Shown: positions 24,427 through 33,334 of the stretch, piece by piece
Layout: every line of letters starts with the position of its first letter
Position numbering within the stretch: position 1 is the stretch's first letter
NCBI GenBank assembly: GCA_947500845.1
Contig: CANMTP010000002.1
Span: 433,803-497,802 of the forward strand
Length of the DNA: 64,000 nt
Reading direction: 5' to 3'
DNA from: an uncultured Aquimarina sp.
GTDB lineage: Bacteria; Bacteroidota; Bacteroidia; Flavobacteriales; Flavobacteriaceae
Notes under the pieces: generated by a model
Databases searched by the model: none
Told to the model about the DNA's origin: nothing
The model's input: only the letters and a program-made list of their open reading frames with translations
Translations under genes and position numbers: made by a program

Positions 24427-25641
24427 ATGGCATCGAACGCAAAAATTGTAGTAAGAAAAAAGGTGAATAAAGAAGGGCTATACCCATTGGCCATACGAAT
24501 TACTAAAAATCGGAAATCTACATATCATTATATAGGTCATTACGTCCATTTAAAAGATTGGGACGAAAATAAATTACAAGTTAAGAAGTCGAATTCCAAT
24601 TCGGTAAGATTAAATAATTTGTTAGCTGCAAAACTATTAGAGGTCAACAAAGCACTTGTTGAATTACAGTCTGAGAAAAAGGACTACTCAACGAATCAAA
24701 TTAAAGAGTCTCTATATTCCGAATCTAAATCAAGTACTTTTTATGAAGTTGCCAGCGATTTTCTTTTCGAACTTGAAGCAAATAATAAACTAGCCCAACT
24801 TTCCGCAGACAAAGTCCGTGTAAATCATGTCATAAACTTTAATAAATCTAAGCAATTGACTTTTCCTGAAATTGACGAGCAGTTCTTAAGAAAATTCAAA
24901 ATCTATCTGAAAAGAGAGTTTAACCTCTCTGAAAGGTCAATCGTAAACAATCTTGTAGTTATTAGAACTATCTATAACAGGGCTATAAGAATGGGTTTAG
25001 TAGACAGGAAACTTTATCCATTCGGTTCTGATAAGATTAGAATTAAGTTTCCTGAAACAGAAAAAATAGGTCTCAACAAGCAGGATATAATAGCATTCGA
25101 AACCGCAAAAAACCTAACTGATAGTGAAACTCACGCTCGCAATGTGTGGTTATTCAGCTTTTATTTTGCAGGTATTAGAGCGGCAGATGTTCTTGAAATA
25201 AGGTAGTCTGATATTTATGACGAAAGATTGCACTACAGAATGAATAAAAATTCAAAATTGCTTTCTCTAAAAATCCCTGAAAAAGCATTATCCATCTTAG
25301 ACTATTATAGAAATAGCAAGCGAAGTGACGAAGATTTTGTCTTTCCAGAATTGAAAAAGGCTAACCTTAAAGATGCCAAGGACGTCTATGCCAAGACCAA
25401 AACAGCCACAAAAAAATTCAATAAATATCTAGTAGAAGTTGCCAAAAAAGCAAAAGTTAAGAAGAAAGTAACAATGCACATTGCACGTCATAGTTTTGGA
25501 AACCTGTCTGAAGATAAGATTCCAATTAAAATGCTTCAAAAACTCTATCGACATAGTGACTTAAAAACAACCATAAGTTACCAAGCTAACTTTATACACA
25601 AAGATGCAGACGAAGCTCTTGATAGTGTGATAAATTTTTGA
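24427..25641 (+). pseudogene. Tyrosine site-specific integrase, interrupted by one stop codon
   Basis: The ATG at 24427 (MASNAKIVVRKKVNKEGLYPLAIRITKNRKSTYHYIG) starts an arm-binding domain, followed by a SAM-like core-binding domain and the catalytic domain. Catalytic residues are visible: Arg in AGIRAADVLEIR, His-x-x-Arg in HIARHSFG, the later His in YRHSDLKTT and Tyr in ISYQANF. A single TAG at 25204-25206 follows LEIR, where related integrases have Trp (LRWSDI), so one G-to-A change explains it. The rest of the frame is intact, which makes the inactivation recent. It belongs to the element inserted at the tRNA-Leu site just upstream. Confidence 0.85.
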
Positions 25642-25698
25642 CATTTAAGATTAGGCCATTTTGAACCAACAAGCCTTGGCTCAAGTAAGAGCCTAGCC

Positions 25699-25884
25699 TT
25701 AATTAAGAATGCAGACTTGTTCTACCAGATTTTCTAGTTCCATGATTTTTCGAGGCCAATCGTACACCAATAATTCTTGTACTACCTTTTCTTTAATACC
25801 CTTAAATCCAGTATTGAATTTACCACAATGCTTTTGTGCGAAAAAAGTGTTCCGTAAAGGAATATCATCCTTACGTTCACGGAG
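25699..25884 (-). pseudogene. Sigma-54 activator AAA+ fragment
   Basis: The minus-strand frame reads ALRERKDDIPLRNTFFAQKH, then VVQELLVYDWPRKIMELENLVEQVCILN and a stop. It matches the end of the sigma-54 interaction domain (LRERKEDIPLL ... [18 protein letters not shown]). The stretch upstream is closed by stops, and the Walker motifs and HTH are missing. It is a remnant, not related by position to the intact activator at 41913-46226. It explains most of the gap 25642-26089. Confidence 0.5.
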
Positions 25885-26089
25885 AGCGGCATATCACTCA
25901 TGATACTCTCTTTCACAATAAAGGACAAAAGACAATCTCAATACCTCATAGGTCATCAACTTTAAAAGTGCCATTGAACTCCTGAAAAGTATCAAGGGAT
26001 TGGCTTGGATTCCATTTATTTTTATTACTCAGTATAAGGAATTCAGAAACACATTAAATTTTTGGCTAAATAATGTAACATACGAATCT

Positions 26090-26389
26090 ATGGTAACGGA
26101 AATAATAAGATATAAAGTAGCTCAAGAAAAAAGTGAGGATTTCGTAAAAGCCTATACCGCAGCAAGTAAATATCTTGACAGTTCCGAACACTGTTTGGCG
26201 TACAATGTAATCCAAGGGATAGAAGAACCCGAAAATTTCATTGTTCAAATCATGTGGGATTCCGTAACTGGTCACGAACAGGGTTTTAGAAAAGAGCCTG
26301 GGTTTATGGAGTTCTTCAAGGAGGTCAAACCCTTCTTTGATGACATTCAAGAAATGAAACACTATCAAGAGCATCTAAAAAGCATCTAA
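26090..26389 (+). CDS. ABM-domain (antibiotic biosynthesis monooxygenase-like) protein
   Basis: The ATG at 26090 (MVTEIIRYKVAQEKSEDFVKAYTAASKYLDSSEHCLAYNVIQGIEEPENFIVQIMWDSVTGHEQGFRKEPGFMEFFKEVKPFFDDIQEMKHY) is preferred; 30 extra codons upstream look unrelated to the family. The fold is a single dimeric alpha/beta barrel, here with a His-rich C-terminus typical of the family. It is the first gene of a plus-strand run leading to the porin, cytochrome and molybdenum hydroxylase genes, so it may act on the same quinone or aromatic substrates. Confidence 0.8.
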   Translation: MVTEIIRYKVAQEKSEDFVKAYTAASKYLDSSEHCLAYNVIQGIEEPENFIVQIMWDSVTGHEQGFRKEPGFMEFFKEVKPFFDDIQEMKHYQEHLKSI

Positions 26390-26447
26390 ACAACCAAATG
26401 GACATTCATCGTTGTGCGCATCTCATTTATGAATCACACCGGAAAGA

Positions 26448-27836
26448 ATGTACAGAACCAATATGAAAATGAAAAAAACCTTTCTGATAATACTTGTTTC
26501 TGTTTTCGGAATACACACTGAATATTCCCAACAATCCCCTATAAGGTTTTATCGTTTCACAGAAGACTACCAATATCTCAGCGAAAAGGAGGATAAGACA
26601 TTTTGGGAAAGTTTAAAGTACATCCCCTTGGGAGAAGAAAGCTTCCTTTCAATAGGGGGCGAGGTACGCTCTTTTTTTATCGTTGATGACAACGAACGCT
26701 GGAATACTGAAATTAATAATGACGGTTACCTACGTCAGCGTTTTATGCTCCACTCTGATTTGAATCTAAACAAAAATTTTAGGGTATTCACTCAACTATA
26801 TAGTATTGATACTTATGGACGAGAGTTGGGTCCGATTCCTCAGGATGAAGACATCTTTGACGTACAACAGCTCTTTGCCGAGTATAGGGGGAACATTAAC
26901 GGCGGTAAATGGTTTGCTAGGCTTGGTAGGCAAGAATTCAACATTGGCAACCACCAGATATTACAGATTCGTGAGGGGTTGAATGCCCGATTGGTATTTG
27001 ATGCTCTGCGGCTGAACTACCAAAAAAACCAATGGCAGGTTGACGCATTCTATTCTAATCCGGTTCAGGTTAGCGAAGATACTCTTGACAACGAGGTGTT
27101 TAACAATGATTTAAACTTTTGGGGTGTAAACCTTGCGCTTTTTAGTGCAGACCGAACAGGCAGGATAGATGCTTTCTATTTTGGATATGATAGGGAAACG
27201 GCTCGTTTTGCCCAAGGTGTCGGTGAAGAGCTCAGGCATAGTATAGGAGCTCGATATACCTTGAACAAAAACGGATGGAGCCTGGATTATGAAGCGACCT
27301 ATCAATTTGGGGACTTTATAGACGGCTCTATTAATGCCTGGGGCGCCGCATTGTTCACGGGATACCAATTTGAAAATACTTGGGGCAAACCAAAATTAAC
27401 TGGAGAGATTAGCTACACAAGTGGTGACAAAAGTTTAGATGACCAGGATTTGCAGTCTTTCAACCCCTTGTTCCCAAGGGGTAACTACTTTGGGGAAACA
27501 GCTATAATCACGGGAATAAATACTATCAACCCTGCGATAATGGTAGATGTTTATCCCATAAAAAACCATCAATTCCACGCGGAATTGGATTTGCTCTATC
27601 GTTCACAGACGGATGACGGATTGTACTTCCCTCCGAATATTTTCTTTTATCCGGCAGGTGGAAGCACTGAGCGTTATATCGGTTCTCAATTGACTTTGAG
27701 CCACACTGTAGTAATTAATCAGTTTCTGACCGGCGTCGTGGCCTACGCCAATATGTTTTCTGGAGATTTTATAAAAGAAACCAGAACAGATGAAAATGTC
27801 CGGCTGTTTTCCGCAAGGTTACAGTTCAAGTTTTAA
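26448..27836 (+). CDS. Alginate-export-family outer-membrane porin
   Basis: A 462-residue precursor; MKMKKTFLIILVSVFGIHTEYSQQ gives a signal peptide, so ATGs at 26463 or 26469 may be used. The mature protein is a beta barrel with family features such as SIGGEVRSFFIV, DGYLRQRFMLHSDLNLNKNFRVFTQL, ARLGRQEFNIGNHQI and RLVFDALRLNY, ending in RLFSARLQFKF. The family (AlgE-like, alginate_exp) forms anion-selective or polymer/hydrocarbon pores in the outer membrane. It lies 12 bp before the cytochrome gene, so it probably admits the substrate of the periplasmic molybdenum hydroxylase. Confidence 0.85.
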   Translation: MYRTNMKMKKTFLIILVSVFGIHTEYSQQSPIRFYRFTEDYQYLSEKEDKTFWESLKYIPLGEESFLSIGGEVRSFFIVDDNERWNTEINNDGYLRQRFMLHSDLNLNKNFRVFTQLYSIDTYGRELGPIPQDEDIFDVQQLFAEYRGNINGGKWFARLGRQEFNIGNHQILQIREGLNARLVFDALRLNYQKNQWQVDAFYSNPVQVSEDTLDNEVFNNDLNFWGVNLALFSADRTGRIDAFYFGYDRETARFAQGVGEELRHSIGARYTLNKNGWSLDYEATYQFGDFIDGSINAWGAALFTGYQFENTWGKPKLTGEISYTSGDKSLDDQDLQSFNPLFPRGNYFGETAIITGINTINPAIMVDVYPIKNHQFHAELDLLYRSQTDDGLYFPPNIFFYPAGGSTERYIGSQLTLSHTVVINQFLTGVVAYANMFSGDFIKETRTDENVRLFSARLQFKF

Positions 27837-27848
27837 AACCTAAGATTT

Positions 27849-28517
27849 ATGAAGTTGTTACTCAAATCCAGAAATATCATAAAACAAGTGTATTCAATTA
27901 CGCCGCTAGTATTGGTTTTTGTAGCCGCACTAGCCTTCAATAAGGTAAGGAAAACCAATAATTCAGAATCGGGTTATTATCCAATCGCTGTCAAGGACAC
28001 CACCGAAAGAGAAAAATCCATACAAAAGTTCAAGGAGGTAGCAAAGGTGCTACGACACCCAAGGTGTATCAATTGCCATCCTAGCGATAATTATCCAAGA
28101 CAGGGAGATGATATGCACAAACATTTGTTCAATGTACAACGCGGTAATGATGATAGGGGTGCAATCGGTATGAAGTGCATAAGTTGCCACGGAGCATCAA
28201 ACAACAAGTACTCCGGAGTACCAGGTGCTCCTGAACCCGATGACCCAAACAAGTCCAGATGGCATCTTGCGCCATTAAGTATGGGCTGGATGGGGCTAAA
28301 TGATGCCGAGTTGGGTGAGCGTCTGCTAAACAGGGAAATGAACGGGAATATGTCCCCGGAAGACCTCGTAAAACATATGGAGGAAGACCCACTGGTATTG
28401 TGGGGATGGAATCCAGGTGGGGATAGAGCACCAATACCCATTCCACACGAAGAGTTTATGGAAACTTTAAAGGAATGGGTTGATACTGGTGCCCACGTTC
28501 CAAAGGAAGATGAGTAA
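27849..28517 (+). CDS. Dihaem cytochrome c subunit of the isoquinoline 1-oxidoreductase type
   Basis: A 222-residue protein with an N-terminal membrane anchor or signal (about residues 15-32) and two haem c motifs, CINCH (73-77) and CISCH (110-114). Recognisable context includes HPRCINCHPSDNYPRQGD and KWRLAPLSMGW-like text (SRWHLAPLSMGWMGLNDAELGERLL). This family is annotated beside IorAB-type hydroxylases and probably carries electrons from the 2Fe-2S subunit to the respiratory chain. Its end overlaps the start of the molybdopterin subunit gene by 8 bp. Confidence 0.85.
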   Translation: MKLLLKSRNIIKQVYSITPLVLVFVAALAFNKVRKTNNSESGYYPIAVKDTTEREKSIQKFKEVAKVLRHPRCINCHPSDNYPRQGDDMHKHLFNVQRGNDDRGAIGMKCISCHGASNNKYSGVPGAPEPDDPNKSRWHLAPLSMGWMGLNDAELGERLLNREMNGNMSPEDLVKHMEEDPLVLWGWNPGGDRAPIPIPHEEFMETLKEWVDTGAHVPKEDE

Positions 28518-30762
28518 AAATTATACAGATATGGCAGAAATTAGAATCGATAATGTATCACGAAGAAGTTTTATAAAAATGATGGGGTTGGCCACCGGAG
28601 GGCTAATGCTCCAAGGCTCATATGTTTTTGCTGGCGATGACAAAAACCCACAGCAGATATCGCTTAATGCATTTATAAGGATAACACCAGATAATAAGGT
28701 CACCTTAATCGTTCATCAGGCAGAAATGGGACAAGGTGCGCAAACCACCCTGCCAGCAATTCTGGCCGATGAACTTGGTGCCAATTGGGATGCGGTTATT
28801 ATTGAGAACGGTCTTACCGATCCTGCATTCAAAAACCCAAAATTTAATCTGCAATTTACAGGTAACGCAGAGAGTATACGGACTTTTCACGATATACTGC
28901 GCAATACCGCTGCCTCGGCTCGGGAAATGTTAAAACAAGTAGCTGCAAAGCGTTGGCAGGTCGATAGTGATTCCCTTAGGGCGGAAAACAGCTATATAGT
29001 AAACCAAAATGGTAAAAAAGCCCCTTTTGGTGATTTTGTTGAAGAAGCGATGAAGCTGGAACCTCCCAAGGAGGTAACATTGAAAAAACCTTCCGAATGG
29101 AAGCTTACCGGCAACAAATCACTCCCCCGAGTGGATGTTCCTGCCAAAGTAAACGGTAGCGCAGTTTTTGGTATTGATGTAGAAATTCCAAAAATGCTAC
29201 ATGCCGCCATTGCTATGTGCCCCTATTTTGGAGGGAGCATTCGAGAAATCAAAGAAAATGGTGTGAGGAAAATGAGTGGCTTCGTGGCCTTGGTTAGAAT
29301 GCCCGTAGTGAATCCAATATTTTCCAATCCCCCAGAACATAACAAACGAGAAGGTGTAGCAATAGTGGCCGATACGTATTGGAACGCCAGAAAATGCTTG
29401 GATACTTTAGAAATTAGCTATGACAAAGGTCCGAATGCAGGGATGGACAGTGAATCATTGCATAAAATTTATGAGGACACCATCAATGGTAGTACTAAAT
29501 GGTTCGAGTCTGTAAAAGAGGGAGATGCCGAAGCCAAAATCAAAGATTCAAAAAACACTATCAAAGCTCAATATTACAGTGCCTGGCAAAGTCATGCGCC
29601 TATGGAACCTATGAATGCGACCGCACATTTTAAAGGCGATACCATTGAGGTATGGGCACCCACACAAGGACAGGAAATGGCGCAGATTTTACTCGCAAAG
29701 GAATTTGGAATACCTGTCGAGAAAATTATTGTTAACAGAACTTATTTAGGCGGGGGTTTCGGAAGGAGATTGTTGGCAGACTACATTTATCAAGCAGTTT
29801 TCCTTTCGAAGGAAGTAGGCCTACCGGTCAAAGTGCTTTGGACGCGGGAAGATGATATGCAGCATGATTTTTATCGTCCCGGGACCATGCAAGAATTTCA
29901 GGCTTCCTTAAACGATGAAGGCTTGCCTGAGGCAATTTATACCAAGCTGGTAAGTCCGTCCATTCTTCAAGTGGTAGCGAATGCCGACTATGTTTTTGAA
30001 GGTGAAGGCCCATCTTATCCAGAAGGAATAAAGGAAACTCCTTATCACTTCGAAAATCGGTTGCTGCATTCATACTTATTAAGGATTCCACCTCCGAGCT
30101 CGGTCTGGAGAAGTACTGGTTTTGGTACGAATGTATTTGCCCTGGAGAGCTTCATGGATGAATTGGCATCTAAAAAGGGTGAAGACCCGATTACATTTCG
30201 CAAACGCTATATCACAGATGAAAGGTCCAGAGGTGTTTTGGATGCTGTTGCCGAGGCCTCTGAATGGTATACCGAGCGCAAAGATGGTCACTTTCTAGGA
30301 ATAGCACTAACGCATTCATTCGAAACGTTTGCCGCTCAGGTTATAGAAATCTCAATAGACGATGCTGGTATTCTCGATATCCATAAAATAACCACGGCTG
30401 TAGATTGCGGAACTGTATTAGACCCAGGTATCGCAAGCGCTTCAATAGAGAGCGGTATTGTTTGGGGATTGACTGCTGCTTTGACTTCAGAGATTAACTT
30501 TAAGGAAGGCCGGACCGTAGAAAGCAATTTTCACGACTTTAAAATTCTTGGGCTTCCAGAATTTGATATCGATATAGAAACAGTTTTTGTAAACAGTGGT
30601 GCAAAAATTGGAGGTGTGGCAGAGTCCGGACCAATCCCAGTTGCCCCGGCACTATGCAATGCAATTTTTGCAGCTAGTGGCAAGAGATACAGAACTTTAC
30701 CATTAAAGAAACATAACATCTACACGAGATACGCTAGTGATTATGTTGTCAGAAATAACTAA
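28510..30762 (+). CDS. Molybdopterin-binding subunit of a xanthine-dehydrogenase-family hydroxylase (IorB-like)
   Basis: About 750 residues; the ATG at 28510 overlaps the cytochrome gene by 8 bp, and 28531 is an alternative. A twin-arginine motif (VSRRSFIKMMG) followed by GLMLQGSYVFAG shows folded export to the periplasm. Molybdenum-cofactor contacts include HQAEMGQGAQTTLPAILADEL, LGGGFGRRL and ESGIVWGLTAALTSEI, with the catalytic glutamate in IGGVAESGPIPVAPALCNAI. This is the single-chain IorB form that combines two large domains. Known relatives oxidise isoquinoline or aromatic/aliphatic aldehydes by hydroxylation with water. The Tat signal would also carry the small subunit, which has none. 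Confidence 0.92.
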   Translation: MSKNYTDMAEIRIDNVSRRSFIKMMGLATGGLMLQGSYVFAGDDKNPQQISLNAFIRITPDNKVTLIVHQAEMGQGAQTTLPAILADELGANWDAVIIENGLTDPAFKNPKFNLQFTGNAESIRTFHDILRNTAASAREMLKQVAAKRWQVDSDSLRAENSYIVNQNGKKAPFGDFVEEAMKLEPPKEVTLKKPSEWKLTGNKSLPRVDVPAKVNGSAVFGIDVEIPKMLHAAIAMCPYFGGSIREIKENGVRKMSGFVALVRMPVVNPIFSNPPEHNKREGVAIVADTYWNARKCLDTLEISYDKGPNAGMDSESLHKIYEDTINGSTKWFESVKEGDAEAKIKDSKNTIKAQYYSAWQSHAPMEPMNATAHFKGDTIEVWAPTQGQEMAQILLAKEFGIPVEKIIVNRTYLGGGFGRRLLADYIYQAVFLSKEVGLPVKVLWTREDDMQHDFYRPGTMQEFQASLNDEGLPEAIYTKLVSPSILQVVANADYVFEGEGPSYPEGIKETPYHFENRLLHSYLLRIPPPSSVWRSTGFGTNVFALESFMDELASKKGEDPITFRKRYITDERSRGVLDAVAEASEWYTERKDGHFLGIALTHSFETFAAQVIEISIDDAGILDIHKITTAVDCGTVLDPGIASASIESGIVWGLTAALTSEINFKEGRTVESNFHDFKILGLPEFDIDIETVFVNSGAKIGGVAESGPIPVAPALCNAIFAASGKRYRTLPLKKHNIYTRYASDYVVRNN

Positions 30763-30775
30763 AAAATAAAAGAAA

Positions 30776-31240
30776 ATGATAGAATTCAAGGTAAACGGAA
30801 AAAGCTACAGTATAGATGATGATCCTGACACACCATTGCTTTGGGTGTTAAGGGACTCCATAGGATTAAAAGGCACCAAATTTAGTTGTGGCCGTTCGTT
30901 TTGTGGGGCCTGTTCCATCCATGTTGATAACGAAGTGGTACGTTCCTGTTCATTTCCCGTAAAATATGCTGAAGGAAAATCGATAACCACGATTGAAGGA
31001 ATTGGAACGGAAGAAAAACCTCACGTAGTGCAAAAAGCCTGGATTGAAGAACAAGTGCCGCAGTGCGGGTACTGCCAATCAGGTTTTATAATGTCTGCGG
31101 TTCGTTTATTGGATATCAATCCCAATCCGACCGATGAAGACATAAACAACTCGATAACGAATCTTTGTCGATGCGGCACGTATTATAGAGTGAGAAAAGC
31201 TATTCACCTGGCTTCAGAAATGAATAAACAGTCGGAATAG
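30776..31240 (+). CDS. 2Fe-2S subunit of the molybdenum hydroxylase (IorA-like)
   Basis: A 154-residue protein with an N-terminal plant-ferredoxin domain (Cys38, Cys43, Cys46, Cys58 in SCGRSFCGACSIHV...RSC) and a C-terminal helical 2Fe-2S domain (Cys97, Cys100, Cys131, Cys133 in QCGYCQSGFIM and LCRCGTYYRV). It passes electrons from the molybdenum centre to the dihaem cytochrome. There is no signal peptide; it is likely exported with the Tat-tagged large subunit. It starts 13 bp after that gene and ends the run. Confidence 0.94.
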   Translation: MIEFKVNGKSYSIDDDPDTPLLWVLRDSIGLKGTKFSCGRSFCGACSIHVDNEVVRSCSFPVKYAEGKSITTIEGIGTEEKPHVVQKAWIEEQVPQCGYCQSGFIMSAVRLLDINPNPTDEDINNSITNLCRCGTYYRVRKAIHLASEMNKQSE

Positions 31241-31324
31241 AATAGTCAAACAAAGCTTAGTTATTAAACTTCACCCTGTCTTCTGCTCTATTTTTATTGT
31301 TTGAAAGTGTAAGTTATAATGATT

Positions 31325-31975
31325 TTAATACATCTTGTTGGCCGTATTTCTTTCCTGACTAAGTTCCCAGAAAGCATTTGCAATAGCTACTGGATTGTAC
31401 TTAGCATCTTCCTCGGTAGTCTTAACCATACCATTGATTTGAAGTGACCCCACGAAGACTCTATCATCCTTGAGTGCCTCATTTAATTGATGTGCAATAT
31501 GCTTGATTCCAGATTTCGATAATGATACCGTGCCGAATTCAACGCTTGGATAATCCGCAAAACCGCCACCAGTCAATAAGACAGCACCTTTGTTTTCTTT
31601 TAGTGTAGGAAGAACACTTTTAATACTTTCTATGGCATTAAAAACCCCAACTTTTAGGTCACTAATAATCGTATTGTATTTTGCTGTCAGTAAGGAATTT
31701 TGACCAAACTTCACAACATTATAATGCAAGATGTGAACAGGTGCTAAAGACTTTTCAAGTTCTTTGATTGCCTTTTTAAGCTGTTTGCGCTTTCCTGCAT
31801 CGGCGGGAGAAATAGACACCTTGATGCCTTCAGATTCTAATTCCGATTTGTACGTAGTAAGTTTCTCTTCATCTCTGCTAATCAGGCCAACTTCGTAGCC
31901 TTGACTACCAAATTTTCTAGCGACCTCAATTCCAATACCAGGTCCGGCACCTATAATAATTATTGACTTGCTCAT
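31325..31975 (-). CDS. Short-chain dehydrogenase/reductase (SDR)
   Basis: A 216-residue protein beginning SKSIIIIGAGPGIGIEVARKFGSQGYEVGLISRD, with the glycine motif GAGPGIG. HILHYNV replaces the usual NNAG segment, the serine strand is GAVLLTGGGFA, and the YxxxK pair is not seen: the expected position reads FGTVSLSKSGIKH, with the tyrosine replaced. The missing Tyr suggests a non-classical SDR, with altered or no reductase activity. It is the last gene of a minus-strand run of two SDRs and a small barrel protein; the gap to the next gene is 122 bp. Confidence 0.78.
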   Translation of the reverse strand: MSKSIIIIGAGPGIGIEVARKFGSQGYEVGLISRDEEKLTTYKSELESEGIKVSISPADAGKRKQLKKAIKELEKSLAPVHILHYNVVKFGQNSLLTAKYNTIISDLKVGVFNAIESIKSVLPTLKENKGAVLLTGGGFADYPSVEFGTVSLSKSGIKHIAHQLNEALKDDRVFVGSLQINGMVKTTEEDAKYNPVAIANAFWELSQERNTANKMY

Positions 31976-32097
31976 TTTATATTTATTTAATTTATAGTAT
32001 CAGGTATTTATTACACCTCCAATTAACGATCGAACTGTTCCTGGCAAAAACTACAGCGAATTTTTCCAAATCTACGTCGAAAACAGTATTTACCTTG

Positions 32098-33219
32098 TCA
32101 AATCATTTCAACTTTAGACAAAACTTTCATCGCCTTTATAGCGTCAAGCGTTAATTCTCGCTGTTGATCGTTTGTTGAATCTTCAGAATCGGTCAGGAAG
32201 CTTTTCAAATACGCTATAGTCCCTTCTATGCGTTCATCGAGATGCTTTTTAAGAACAATAGGGTCGCCTTCTCCGGTCTGATATGCTACAAGGGGTTCAT
32301 CAACGATAGAATCAGATGAGTAGTCTCCTCGTATACGATAATCCTCTACGAGGGCAAACAAATTGTTCAGTTCATCAGCTGCGCGGTCTTTTTCAGCACT
32401 TTGCCCCTCCTTTGAGGAATTCACGGCCAGAAGGCGGTCGACCAAATCTGGCACTATTTGATACGCCTTATCCAATATGAACGCATCAATTGCACCCCAC
32501 AAGTCTCTAGACGGATTCTCTGCGGCATAGACGATGAGCTTACCAACTTCTTCAGGTTGAATGATAGGCAACGCCGGTTTAGGTACCTTGCCAATTTTAC
32601 TCAGCCCTGTATTGTAAATAGGAGTATTTGTGCCGTGTGGCATAATATTCACTAAGTTGATGGGAATGTTTTCCTGGATAAATTCAATGCGTAGCGAATT
32701 CATCATACCCTGCATACCAAATTTTGAGGCATTATATGAAGATGATAAAGGAATGGCCATTTGCCCCAGCATCGAAGAAACCAGGATAATGCTCGCACCC
32801 GCTGCACCATTGGCCAAATTATCTTTCAGATGAGGTATCGCCGCCCATAGGGTCTTTGCCATACCCATTAAGTTAACATCAATGACACGCTGAAATTCTT
32901 CTACCGTGTGGTCTTCAAAACGTGCCGTAACCCAAGATCCCGCTGTTGATACCCAAGTATCGATTTTGCCAAATTTTTCCTCGGCAAATTCTCCCAATGC
33001 TTTCACCTGTTCAAAATCCAAAATATCGGCTACAAAATATTCAGCCGTCCCGCCGTCTTTCCTGATTTCCTCTACTAAGGACAAAAGGCCGTTTTTTCCT
33101 CTAGCTGATACAATGACCTTAGCCCCTTTGTCAGCAAGCATTTTTGCTGAAATTCTTCCAATTCCGGAAGAAGCTCCTTGAACAATGACTACCTGTTCTT
33201 TTAGATTTTTCAATTTCAT
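32098..33219 (-). CDS. SDR-family oxidoreductase with C-terminal extension
   Basis: The ATG at 33219 (MKLKNLKEQVVIVQGASSGIGRISAKMLADKGAKVIVSARG) is preferred to a longer frame at 33303. The N-terminal 250 residues are a classical SDR: GASSGIG, DTWVSTAGSW, VSSMLGQ and YNASKFG, giving the Ser-Tyr-Lys triad. The remaining 120 or so residues (from GAIDAFILDKAYQIVPDL) are a helical extension ending in LKSFLTDSEDSTNDQQRELTLDAIKAMKVLSKVEMI. Such extensions are seen in quinone- or retinol-type SDRs, but I do not recognise its role. It lies 115 bp from the barrel protein gene upstream. Confidence 0.82.
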   Translation of the reverse strand: MKLKNLKEQVVIVQGASSGIGRISAKMLADKGAKVIVSARGKNGLLSLVEEIRKDGGTAEYFVADILDFEQVKALGEFAEEKFGKIDTWVSTAGSWVTARFEDHTVEEFQRVIDVNLMGMAKTLWAAIPHLKDNLANGAAGASIILVSSMLGQMAIPLSSSYNASKFGMQGMMNSLRIEFIQENIPINLVNIMPHGTNTPIYNTGLSKIGKVPKPALPIIQPEEVGKLIVYAAENPSRDLWGAIDAFILDKAYQIVPDLVDRLLAVNSSKEGQSAEKDRAADELNNLFALVEDYRIRGDYSSDSIVDEPLVAYQTGEGDPIVLKKHLDERIEGTIAYLKSFLTDSEDSTNDQQRELTLDAIKAMKVLSKVEMI

Positions 33220-33334
33220 AATGTTGTATTTTAGATTAGTTTTACTCGATAATCGAGATTTAATTGCTACGAGGATTGCCTCGAAATAAAAATTAGTTTC
33301 CAACCGATGCCTCTTGGGATTGCCCTGAGATAGT

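Noticed and set aside
25709..25903. A 64-codon plus-strand frame (MQTCSTRF...)
   Set aside because: It is the antisense shadow of the sigma-54 activator fragment, whose motifs are clear on the minus strand.
28091..28446. Two overlapping minus-strand frames of about 105-116 codons
   Set aside because: Antisense to the dihaem cytochrome gene, with no domain, signal or start support.
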